From Bacteriovoracales bacterium (GTDB lineage Bacteria > Bdellovibrionota > Bacteriovoracia > Bacteriovoracales > Bacteriovoracaceae): DNA of 8,125 nucleotides. Within the stretch, counting starts at the first letter, position 1, and every line of letters starts with the position of its first letter. Both the position numbers and the translations under genes were made by a program. The notes under the pieces were generated by a model. The model ran no database searches. It was not told the DNA's origin and was given only the letters and a program-made list of their open reading frames with translations. Below are positions 1-7,527 of this stretch, in pieces. The stretch lies in the NCBI GenBank assembly GCA_007117175.1, contig SKGZ01000220.1, positions 1 through 8,125 on the forward strand, given 5' to 3'.

Positions 1-1488
1 TCCACCTAGGAAACGTGCAGCCACTAAAAGAGAAAAAGAAGCGGCAAAAAACCACATCCCGTAACTCACCAATAGCCCAAAAACTGTTAACAATAACACT
101 GGTCTTCGGCCAATTTTATCAGAAAGTCTTCCCCATAGAGGAGCGGTGAAAAAATTCAGCAGCGAGTACAATGCCCCCAATAATCCCCCAAAAAGCACCA
201 CTTGCTGAAAAGAGTTTTGCGACTGACTGGGGGCAATCCACTCAATTAGCGAAAATAATGAGCGCAGTAACGGATCGGCTGAATCATTTTCTAAATAATA
301 TTGGGCCATCGCTGGAAACATGGGAAAAATTAAAGAAAAGCCCACCAAGTCTAAAAATGCTGTCAGAAAAACAATGCCTAATACAGATTTAGCTTGTGGA
401 CTTAAAGGAGGTTTTTCATACTCTTGCACTGGCAGCGTCTTTTGAATCTCTTCTTTTTCCACCGGGTAGTATAACTCTTTTTTCTCTTCTCGATTTCCAT
501 TGACATGCACATTAATAAACTGAGCAAAGTCAGCACTCCACTGTTTGTCATCATTCAAACAAGGTATAAAGAAGATTTTAGCTCCATGCTCTTCAACTTC
601 CTCTTGCAACTCATTGCCTATTTCATCAATTGTCTCTAAGCAATCCACCACAAAGCTAGGACAATAAACAGCAATATTTTTCATCCCTTTTTTAGCCAAC
701 TCCACAGCATAATCGTCAGTGGCCGGTCCTAACCACTGTTCACTGCCAAAGCGAGATTGGAAACAAAAATGAAACTGTTGCTCACTCAATCCCTTCACTC
801 GCTCCCGCAACAAATAAAAAGTTTCCCAACAGTGTTGATAGTAAATATCTTTTTTCTCTAGAACTCGCCTTAAAGGAATGCCGTGAAAGGAAATAATCAA
901 AGCATCAATTGAGTGCTGTTTTTGCCAATCCTGTAGGCAATCATTAATCCTCTTTGCCGAGTGATCAATAAAGACCTTAGAGTTGTGATAATGCGATATA
1001 AAAGTAAAGCTAGGAATATTGACTCGAGTGCTTAATGAGGCTCCCAGTTTATCCACAACAGACGCTGATGTGCTCTCTGAGTATTGAGGAAACTGAGGAA
1101 TCACTAAAACCTCAGTGGCTCTGTCCTTAAAGTCCTCTTTTTCCCAATGATCAAAAACCTCATCAACGGTGGGGCTGGAAAGTAAAAAGCAAGGACTGAT
1201 TTCAATATTAGAATCCACTGACTTTTCTAACTCTTGAGCAAAGTCTAAGGTGATCTGCACTAGCGGAAAAACCTTTCTTTTTTCATCCCAAATGCGAGAG
1301 TAAGCTTTTCCAGATCTCTTAGGGCGAAAAGGTAAAACAAAAAGATAAAGAATGATCTTCCAAAAAAGCGGATTGAGATCCACTACTCGCGGGTCACCTA
1401 AAAAATCTCGTAAGAAAACTCGCACATCCTTAGTCTGGGGAGTTTTAGGTGAACCTAATTGTCCGATCACAACTTTAATTTTTCTCAT
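1..1488 (-). CDS. hemH: Ferrochelatase fused to an MFS transporter (partial, C-terminus outside window)
   Basis: Seen: the minus frame from ATG 1488 stays open for 496 codons to the window edge. Residues 1-330 are ferrochelatase, which inserts Fe2+ into protoporphyrin IX in the last step of heme synthesis on the cytoplasmic face. Visible are an N-terminal LGSPKTP and VRVFLRDFLGDPRVV block, SFHGIPLR with catalytic His202, FQSRFGSEQWLGPATDD (244-260), the CLETIDEI block with acidic Glu285, and IPCLND (308-313). Residues 331-365 are a charged, proline-containing linker. From 366 follow MFS segments: TM1 at about 368-391, a long loop at 396-428, TM2 at about 430-450, motif A GRLSDKIGRRPVLL (453-466) and TM3 start. 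The MFS half resembles DHA1/TetA-type exporters; its substrate is unknown. The gene sits 4 bases after the upstream YfcH-like gene, with AAAGGA 11 bases before the ATG. Ordinary ferrochelatases end near residue 320-350, so this is a fusion. Frame continuity was checked codon by codon; a sequencing frameshift joining two genes is the main alternative. Confidence 0.9.
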   Translation of the reverse strand, partial: MRKIKVVIGQLGSPKTPQTKDVRVFLRDFLGDPRVVDLNPLFWKIILYLFVLPFRPKRSGKAYSRIWDEKRKVFPLVQITLDFAQELEKSVDSNIEISPCFLLSSPTVDEVFDHWEKEDFKDRATEVLVIPQFPQYSESTSASVVDKLGASLSTRVNIPSFTFISHYHNSKVFIDHSAKRINDCLQDWQKQHSIDALIISFHGIPLRRVLEKKDIYYQHCWETFYLLRERVKGLSEQQFHFCFQSRFGSEQWLGPATDDYAVELAKKGMKNIAVYCPSFVVDCLETIDEIGNELQEEVEEHGAKIFFIPCLNDDKQWSADFAQFINVHVNGNREEKKELYYPVEKEEIQKTLPVQEYEKPPLSPQAKSVLGIVFLTAFLDLVGFSLIFPMFPAMAQYYLENDSADPLLRSLFSLIEWIAPSQSQNSFQQVVLFGGLLGALYSLLNFFTAPLWGRLSDKIGRRPVLLLTVFGLLVSYGMWFFAASFSLLVAARFLGG

Positions 1489-1492
1489 GATG

Positions 1493-2395
1493 TCATAAAT
1501 CCTTTAATGCTAATTCTAACTGGGGGTAATTGAACCTAAATCCCAACTCCATGGCCCTTTGGGGCAAAACCTTTTGCCCTTGTAATAAAATCTGACTCAT
1601 TTCTCCTAGGGCCAATTTCAAAAGCCAACTAGGGGCAGTGAAAATCAAAGGCCGAGCTAGGCTCTTGGCCAGAGCTTGAGAAAACTCACGATTATTCACA
1701 GGCTCTGGAGCAGTCGCGTTGAAAACACCTTTGTACTGTGAATCTTTTAAACAAGTCAAATAAAGCCTGACTAAGTCTTGAATGTGAATCCAGCTCATCT
1801 GCTGCCGGCCATCTCCCAACACTGCCCCCGCGGCCATTTGAAAGGCCGGCAGCATCTTAGCAAGTGCTCCCCCCTTGCGACTTAAGACAATCCCTACTCT
1901 TAACACACAAACTCGGCATAAGCTCTGCATTTGAAGAGCCTGTTTTTCCCAATCAACACAAACTTGAGTGAGAAAAAGGTTTTTATCTCCAATATGAGAG
2001 TCTTCATTTAAGACTTCATCTTGCCGATCTCCGTAAATGCCAATGGCCGAAGTACTGATAAAAGCCTCTAAGGCCCGGGGTTTGGCTTGCTGCAAAGCTT
2101 TGACTAATTTTTGGGTATTGTGAATACGGGAATGATAGATTTTTTTCTTTTGCGACTCACTCCAGCGCTTGGCCGCAATATTCTCTCCAGCCAAATGAAT
2201 CACCCCATTGAGCTGGGCCAGTAACTCCAGTTCATCGTCCAGCTGCTGCCAGCTAACACACTGGGCCTGAGGAAATTGTTTTTGCGCTCTAGAGGCATTG
2301 CTACTGAGCACCACTAACTCATGTCCCTCTTGCATGAGGGCCTTGACTAACTCAGTCCCCACCAGTCCAGTGGCTCCGGTAATCATCACTTTCAT
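1493..2395 (-). CDS. TIGR01777/YfcH-like NAD(P)-binding epimerase-family protein
   Basis: A 300-residue atypical short-chain dehydrogenase of the TIGR01777 (YfcH, SDR39U1) family; the reaction is unknown. The Rossmann motif TGATGLVG lies at residues 6-13. Family signatures follow: HLAGENIAAKRW (67-78), the SR-T-LV helix (89-98), STSAIGIYGDR (114-124), a CVDWEKQA block (146-153), SWIHIQDLV (201-209), and a C-terminal DUF1731 section at about 250-297 with LPQRAMELGFRF. The usual SDR Tyr-x3-Lys pair is replaced by the family's YGDR segment. I chose ATG 2395 because it puts the glycine motif at the normal distance from the N-terminus. The frame also offers TTG 2407 and GTG 2401, and the Shine-Dalgarno is weak (GGA at 2403-2405). 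It is the first gene of an operon with the ferrochelatase-MFS gene. From memory, relatives of this family sit beside hemH in some proteobacteria, which would suggest a heme link. Confidence 0.9.
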   Translation of the reverse strand: MKVMITGATGLVGTELVKALMQEGHELVVLSSNASRAQKQFPQAQCVSWQQLDDELELLAQLNGVIHLAGENIAAKRWSESQKKKIYHSRIHNTQKLVKALQQAKPRALEAFISTSAIGIYGDRQDEVLNEDSHIGDKNLFLTQVCVDWEKQALQMQSLCRVCVLRVGIVLSRKGGALAKMLPAFQMAAGAVLGDGRQQMSWIHIQDLVRLYLTCLKDSQYKGVFNATAPEPVNNREFSQALAKSLARPLIFTAPSWLLKLALGEMSQILLQGQKVLPQRAMELGFRFNYPQLELALKDL

Positions 2396-2422
2396 TAACA
2401 CATCCAATTTTGTTGAATTCGT

Positions 2423-2460
2423 CCCTAGATGATAATCAGCAAATGAGTCAATGACTAGGG
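2423..2460. promoter_or_regulatory. Inverted repeat CCCTAG-N26-CTAGGG upstream of the YfcH-like gene
   Basis: The arms 2423-2428 (ccctag) and 2455-2460 (ctaggg) are perfect inverted copies. Inside the spacer lies a second small palindrome, agtca-a-tgact (2446-2456), overlapping the right arm. It sits 28 bases upstream of the chosen start of the YfcH-like gene, in the divergent region shared with the barrel gene at 2596. It could be an operator or chance; no convincing -35/-10 pair for the minus-strand operon was found beside it, although TTGACT is present on the minus strand at 2447-2452. Confidence 0.25.
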
Positions 2461-2523
2461 TGATTGTGTTAGAAAGTCAAAGTCGAGTGAATATCTAAGA
2501 AATAGCAGCTTGTCCTAAATCAT

Positions 2524-2548
2524 ATTTTGCCCACTGTTGGGGCAAAAT
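2524..2548 (+). promoter_or_regulatory. Perfect 9-bp inverted repeat (operator or leader hairpin)
   Basis: The arms attttgccc (2524-2532) and gggcaaaat (2540-2548) are perfect inverted copies around a 7-base loop. No T-run follows on either strand, so a rho-independent terminator is unlikely. It lies 48 bases upstream of the barrel gene. The right arm overlaps the possible -35 TTGGGG (2537-2542), which is 17 bases before a possible -10 TAAACT (2560-2565). That arrangement would suit a repressor operator, but the promoter match is weak. Confidence 0.4.
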
Positions 2549-2595
2549 CTCAGAAGCGTTAAACTAGAAATCTCATTAGCTAGGAGTTTTGTCCC

Positions 2596-3660
2596 ATGAA
2601 ATTACTTTTTGCCCTTTTGTTAATCAGTCAGTACGCTCACAGCTCGTCTATCTTTAATATCAATATTAATGATTACGGGGGAGCCAATGCCACTCAACAA
2701 GCGGCCATTGATACCGTGGTGCGTGACCTGGAAGCAAAGGTGCGAGCAGAATTACCCGATGCCGATGTCTCCACCTATCTCAACAGCACCAGTAACGCCT
2801 TAATGATGGCTGGAAAAGGAACGGGAACTGACTATGCTAATAACTTTGATGTGTTTGTCACGGGGATCAATGCTGGGGTGGGAATCGATACTGGCGGTCA
2901 AAGCTTGAATAGTTTTTTAAAAGGTGATGCTGATATTGATAATGTGCGCGGGGCGGGAATCCAAGGGGCGGTGATGGTCGGTGCCAATGTGGGGCGCTTT
3001 ATCAAAAAAGAAAACTGGGGCTTGATCAAACCTAAAAACCTCGATGTTTTTATGCACGCCTTTCAATATAATTATGACACCCGCGATGATGATTCCCTCT
3101 TCAGGTCTCGCATGACTAACTTTGGTTTCCACGCGCGCTATCGTTTGCACCAAGGAAAGAAACTGATGGATTATAACCTGCTGCGCTGGGGAGGAGTGAA
3201 ATTACACACCGGTTATCAATACGCCAAAATGAATTTATTATTAGAAAACAACTTTAATGAAGATGTTAGCTCTTCTGGTTTTTCTGGAACCTTTGAAGCA
3301 CTGGCCAGGGCCGATGTGGATGTGACCACCCACTCCATTCCCATTGAGGTTTCCACTGATTTACAATTACTTTATTTTCTCACCCTCTACACTGGAGTGG
3401 GAGCTGATATCAGCTTAGGAAGGGCCACTGCTGTTTCCAATCTTTCCAATTCTGATCTCACCATTAGTGGTGGTGGTATCACGGCTTCAGGAACTGCTAG
3501 CCTTAATTTAGGAGATCGCGGCAAACCCAGCCTGACTCAACTCAGAGGATTCTTTGGAGCGCAAATTAACATTCTGAACTTTAAGCTCTTTGCCCAATTG
3601 GATCAATCTTTTATTCATGACCTCTACGGTCTGAGTTTTGGGGCGCGCTTTGCTTACTAA
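2596..3660 (+). CDS. Predicted outer-membrane beta-barrel protein, unrecognised family
   Basis: A 354-residue exported protein; I do not recognise a named family. Seen: a short signal peptide MKLLFALLLISQYAHSSS, with cleavage likely around residues 16-18. A Gly/Asn/Asp-rich N-terminal part to about residue 125 contains a possible helix (about 33-53). From about 130 onward there is repeated alternation of aromatic/hydrophobic and polar residues typical of transmembrane beta strands, with turns rich in Gly, Asn, Asp and Ser. The protein ends FGARFAY, an aromatic C-terminal residue of the kind recognised by the BAM machinery. AGGAG lies 9 bases before the ATG, a good ribosome site. The gene is monocistronic: upstream it is divergent from the YfcH-like gene, and downstream its last 50 bases overlap the convergent nuclease gene. 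The barrel assignment is inferred from composition and termini; the ligand or role is unknown. Confidence 0.75.
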   Translation: MKLLFALLLISQYAHSSSIFNININDYGGANATQQAAIDTVVRDLEAKVRAELPDADVSTYLNSTSNALMMAGKGTGTDYANNFDVFVTGINAGVGIDTGGQSLNSFLKGDADIDNVRGAGIQGAVMVGANVGRFIKKENWGLIKPKNLDVFMHAFQYNYDTRDDDSLFRSRMTNFGFHARYRLHQGKKLMDYNLLRWGGVKLHTGYQYAKMNLLLENNFNEDVSSSGFSGTFEALARADVDVTTHSIPIEVSTDLQLLYFLTLYTGVGADISLGRATAVSNLSNSDLTISGGGITASGTASLNLGDRGKPSLTQLRGFFGAQINILNFKLFAQLDQSFIHDLYGLSFGARFAY

Positions 3661-4177
3661 GTTTTTTCCTTTTTAAACGCTGACGAAACGCCCTTGGGTG
3701 AATCACCTCATCTTGCACCCACATCCCCACTGCTGCACTTCTGGCCATCGCCTCTAAAAACTTTAACTTTCTTAACCTAAAATTGAATTGGGGGTAAAAG
3801 GGATCAAAGCTTACCGCTAATCCCTTGGCAATCATCATTTCTGCTAGGTCTTGCCCATCTAAGTACAAACGAACCATCTTGCGAGCATAAACATCTTCTT
3901 TCATCATGCACACTCTTACTTGAGAACTGGCCCTCAGCCAGGCCAATAATTGCTCACCTGCCACATCACCATAGGGCTGCTCACTTTCTGGGGCATCAAA
4001 ACCATCTAAGCGCCAGCGTTGATGGTGATAAGCAAGAGTGTCCCCATCAATCACCTTCAGCCCTTGCACATCTTGCCAGTTTTGACATTTCATCGGTCGC
4101 TGACAATAACTGATCAGTAATAAAAGCGAAAAAAATAAAAAACCCACTAAATTATTTTTAACTAGACGAATGATCAC
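3611..4177 (-). CDS. Staphylococcal-nuclease-like (SNase/TNase) thermonuclease, exported or membrane-anchored
   Basis: A 188-residue calcium-dependent nuclease of the SNase family. The N-terminal hydrophobic stretch (about 9-24) is a signal peptide or membrane anchor, so the enzyme probably acts outside the cytoplasm. Catalytic and metal-binding residues are all visible: VIDGDT (42-47; Asp44, Asp46), RLDGFDAPE (56-64; Arg56, Asp61, Glu64) and VYARKMVRLYLDG with Arg99. AMIAKGLA-like and ARSAAVGMW segments complete the fold. The start is GTG 4177; an internal ATG (4093, residue 29) would remove the hydrophobic segment and lacks a ribosome site. Cys25 follows ISY, which is not a proper lipobox. 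The last 16 codons lie inside the convergent barrel gene and encode a basic, polar tail beyond the usual fold. It is divergent from tgt across a 46-base gap. Family assignment is firm; the cellular role (DNA or RNA scavenging or degradation) is inferred. Confidence 0.9.
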   Translation of the reverse strand: MIIRLVKNNLVGFLFFSLLLLISYCQRPMKCQNWQDVQGLKVIDGDTLAYHHQRWRLDGFDAPESEQPYGDVAGEQLLAWLRASSQVRVCMMKEDVYARKMVRLYLDGQDLAEMMIAKGLAVSFDPFYPQFNFRLRKLKFLEAMARSAAVGMWVQDEVIHPRAFRQRLKRKKLSKQSAPQNSDRRGHE

Positions 4178-4196
4178 CCACTAAGGTATGCAATGA

Positions 4197-5446
<1,250 letters not shown>

Positions 5447-5522
5447 CAAAATCTGAAAAAGGCTAAATTTTTGAATTGGTACTCAGGATAACAACCGAAA
5501 GCAATATTTTTTATCCACCCCA

Positions 5523-5551
5523 TTGAGTATACTTTAAATTTGCTATACAAT
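5523..5551 (+). promoter_or_regulatory. Sigma70-type promoter of the ATPase gene, probably leaderless
   Basis: TTGAGT (5523-5528) is followed after 17 bases by TACAAT (5546-5551). An alternative reading is an extended -10, TGCTATACA (5541-5549), with a 15-base spacer. Either predicts transcription starting at about 5556-5559, at or a few bases before the ATG at 5560. No Shine-Dalgarno sequence exists in the bases before the ATG (ttttatagt). Confidence 0.6.
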
Positions 5552-5559
5552 TTTATAGT

Positions 5560-6705
5560 ATGTTCAACAGAGAAATAAACCTGAGCCAAAGCAGAAGTTT
5601 TTTCCTTTTTGGAGCCAGAGGCACCGGAAAAACCACATTACTCAATTCTCTCTTTCCTCGCTCTCAATTCACTTGGATTGACCTTTTAGACTTAGAAGTG
5701 GAATCTCGCTTGCAATCCAACCCTAAACTTTTCCTAGATCTACTGCCACAAAATGGTGAATGGGTGATTATTGATGAAGTGCAGAAAATGCCCGAACTCT
5801 TAAACTATGTTCATCAGCTGATCCAACAAAGGAAATATAAATTTGCTCTCACTGGCTCAAGCGCACGAAAACTCAAACGAGGTGGAGCAAACTTATTAGC
5901 TGGAAGGGCCTCATGGTTTGAATTATTTCCACTGAATCATCGCGAGCTGGCAGAGACATTTGATTTAAAACAAGTGATGGAGTTTGGCTCTTTACCTGAA
6001 GTTTTTAATCTAAAAAAAATAGAGAAAGTTCGTTTTTTAAGGGCCTATGCTCACACATATTTGAAAGAAGAGATATTGCAAGAGCAATTGATTAGGAAAG
6101 TTCAACCATTTCGTAATTTTCTAGAGTTGGCAGCTCTTAACAATGGTCAATTAATCAATTACTCAAAATTTGCTCAAAGTACGGGAGTAGAAGTTCCCAC
6201 CATCCAGACATATTATGAAATTTTAGTGGATACTTTGCTAGGCTTCTCACTGCTACCTTTTCATGAATCTGTTCGCAAACGACAGAGAAAAAACCCAAAA
6301 TTCTACTTTTTTGACACCGGAGTTGCCAGGGCCTTATCTGGTGAACTAGAAACCAAGCTGGTGGCCAAAACGAGCTATTTCGGACAAGTTTTTGAACAAT
6401 GGCTGATAAGTGAAATCTATAGCTTTATTCGAACACAAGAAAAGGATTGGAAGCTCAGCTATCTGCAAACTTCAACCGGTAGTGAAATTGATTTGATTAT
6501 AGAAAAGAATAAGAAAGACAGGCTTTGCATTGAAATTAAATCGACAGACAAGATTGATCAAAGTGAAGTGAAGTCATTAGAAACTTTGGCCAGCGAAATC
6601 AAAAATTCAAAATTGTACTATCTTTCAAATGATCCACTGAGGCAAAAAGTTGGCAAGGTTGATTGTATGCATTGGAGAGTTTTCTTTGATCAAATTCTTT
6701 CTTAA
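5560..6705 (+). CDS. AAA_14/DUF4143 family ATP-binding protein
   Basis: 381 residues, the usual length and layout of the widespread, mostly uncharacterised AAA_14 + DUF4143 proteins. Seen: Walker A GARGTGKT (18-25), Walker B WVIIDEVQKMP (68-78; Asp72, Glu73), sensor-1-like ALTGSSARKLKRGG (96-109) and the LLAGRA segment. Then comes a DUF4143 middle with a winged-helix-like stretch (about 185-235) and FFDTGVARALSG (250-261). The C-terminal part has a PD-(D/E)xK nuclease-like core, GSEIDLII and CIEIKS (Asp311, Glu325, Lys327). ATP binding is clear; nuclease activity is only suggested by the motif, and the biological role is unknown. The ATG at 5560 is supported by the family's N-terminus (about 17 residues before the P-loop), although no ribosome site precedes it. 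The gene is AT-rich relative to tgt, lies between direct repeats, and its TAA overlaps the convergent metalloprotease stop by 4 bases (TTAA). Genes of this family are often scattered accessory genes, consistent with acquisition. Confidence 0.93.
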   Translation: MFNREINLSQSRSFFLFGARGTGKTTLLNSLFPRSQFTWIDLLDLEVESRLQSNPKLFLDLLPQNGEWVIIDEVQKMPELLNYVHQLIQQRKYKFALTGSSARKLKRGGANLLAGRASWFELFPLNHRELAETFDLKQVMEFGSLPEVFNLKKIEKVRFLRAYAHTYLKEEILQEQLIRKVQPFRNFLELAALNNGQLINYSKFAQSTGVEVPTIQTYYEILVDTLLGFSLLPFHESVRKRQRKNPKFYFFDTGVARALSGELETKLVAKTSYFGQVFEQWLISEIYSFIRTQEKDWKLSYLQTSTGSEIDLIIEKNKKDRLCIEIKSTDKIDQSEVKSLETLASEIKNSKLYYLSNDPLRQKVGKVDCMHWRVFFDQILS

Positions 6706-7520
6706 TCAGGTACGCCATCCTTTCTCAATCGTGATAATGGCATTCTCAAAAAGAAGAAAGAGGCCAGACTGATCAAGAATGAAAAGAAGAACAGAGATAA
6801 AAATCCAGGGCCATTGCCATCATCTTTGTGATCCTGAACGCGAAAGGCTCCGCAGGTGTCCAGGCGATGAGGATACAGAGAACTCACTCCGTTAATATCG
6901 TCTTGGCCTAGCCCAACCCTCTTGGGCACCAAGGAAAAGTACATTAAATTGGCACGATTTTGAGTGTGTCCCAAACCAATGGCGTGACCAATTTCATGGG
7001 CCAAAACTGCGATGATCTGGTCTTCGGATAAATTGCCAAAGGTGCTATCAGGGGTATCATTGATAATAATAACTGAGCCCACAATATGCTGGGTGGTCAG
7101 ATGATTGTTCAAAGTCACGGCGTAAACATTTCGAGAAGCAAAATTGTCTTGGTTTTGATTACAGGTAATGACAATTTCATGAACCATGGGAATATAATCT
7201 TGCTCACAATCATCATCTAATTGAGCAGAACACAATTTTCCATCAATATAATCTTGATCTGAGGTTTGCAAGATGCCTGCATTGTGAAGACGTAAACGGG
7301 AAGTGGTGACTCGATTCCAAAACTGCTCAATGGCCGGATTGACTAGGCGAACTAATTGCTGAGCAGTCACTCCCGCATGAACACACTCTTCACTCAAAGA
7401 AGTGACGCGAACGCCAACTAAAGATGAGCGAAATCCTGCTCCCAAACTATTCACATAGCTATAAGAAAAGGCATCACACAAAGGCCAGAGCAGGAAAAAT
7501 AAAAATCCGATTTTTTTCAT
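6702..7520 (-). CDS. Matrixin-like zinc metalloprotease with C-terminal membrane anchor
   Basis: 272 residues from ATG 7520. A signal peptide (MKKIGFLFFLLWPLCDAFS) exports it. The zinc site HEIGHAIGLGH (175-185) and Met-turn LMY (192-194) mark a metzincin of the matrixin (M10) type, and LGQDDINGVSSLYP (204-217) is the usual matrixin end of the catalytic domain. The N-terminal 20-150 region has four or more cysteines. No cysteine-switch propeptide is evident. After CGAF (223-226) comes a Gly/Pro-rich GNGPG and a Phe/Leu-rich transmembrane segment (about 239-258), then a basic tail LRMPLSRLRKDGVPD. This resembles GlyGly-CTERM-type sorting/anchor signals, but the tail is longer than typical. In-frame ATG 7526 and TTG 7553 are alternative starts; 7520 has GAG five bases upstream and gives the cleanest signal peptide. 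It is in an operon 7 bases after the barrel gene's stop. The last 44 bases are the right direct-repeat copy. Confidence 0.92.
   Translation of the reverse strand: MKKIGFLFFLLWPLCDAFSYSYVNSLGAGFRSSLVGVRVTSLSEECVHAGVTAQQLVRLVNPAIEQFWNRVTTSRLRLHNAGILQTSDQDYIDGKLCSAQLDDDCEQDYIPMVHEIVITCNQNQDNFASRNVYAVTLNNHLTTQHIVGSVIIINDTPDSTFGNLSEDQIIAVLAHEIGHAIGLGHTQNRANLMYFSLVPKRVGLGQDDINGVSSLYPHRLDTCGAFRVQDHKDDGNGPGFLSLFFFSFLISLASFFFLRMPLSRLRKDGVPD
6708..6751. repeat. Right copy of the 44-bp direct repeat (3' end of the metalloprotease gene)
   Basis: It matches 5353-5396 at 40 of 44 positions. Here the sequence is coding on the minus strand and specifies the tail after the transmembrane anchor, RMPLSRLRKDGVP; the stop TAA follows at 6702-6704. 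Read in the metalloprotease frame, the left copy gives TMALSQLRKDGVP, without a stop at the same place. Confidence 0.85.
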
Positions 7521-7527
7521 ATTCATC

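Noticed and set aside
171..392. Plus-strand open frame of 73 codons
   Set aside because: It lies wholly inside the MFS part of the minus-strand hemH fusion, has no ribosome site and no recognisable protein features.
2917..3153. Minus-strand open frame of 78 codons
   Set aside because: It is antisense to the middle of the barrel gene, whose signal peptide, ribosome site and barrel pattern show it is the real one.
3661..3677. T-rich run after the barrel gene as a terminator
   Set aside because: There are T-tracts but no adjacent GC-rich hairpin; only a 4-bp stem with a one-base loop could be drawn.
4100..4120. Lipobox in the nuclease N-terminus (LISYC)
   Set aside because: Position -1 is Tyr rather than Gly, Ala or Ser, so lipidation is not supported.
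5560..6705. Calling the ATPase a transposase or integrase responsible for its own movement
   Set aside because: The AAA_14/DUF4143 layout has no DDE, tyrosine or serine recombinase signature; mobility is inferred only from the flanking repeats.
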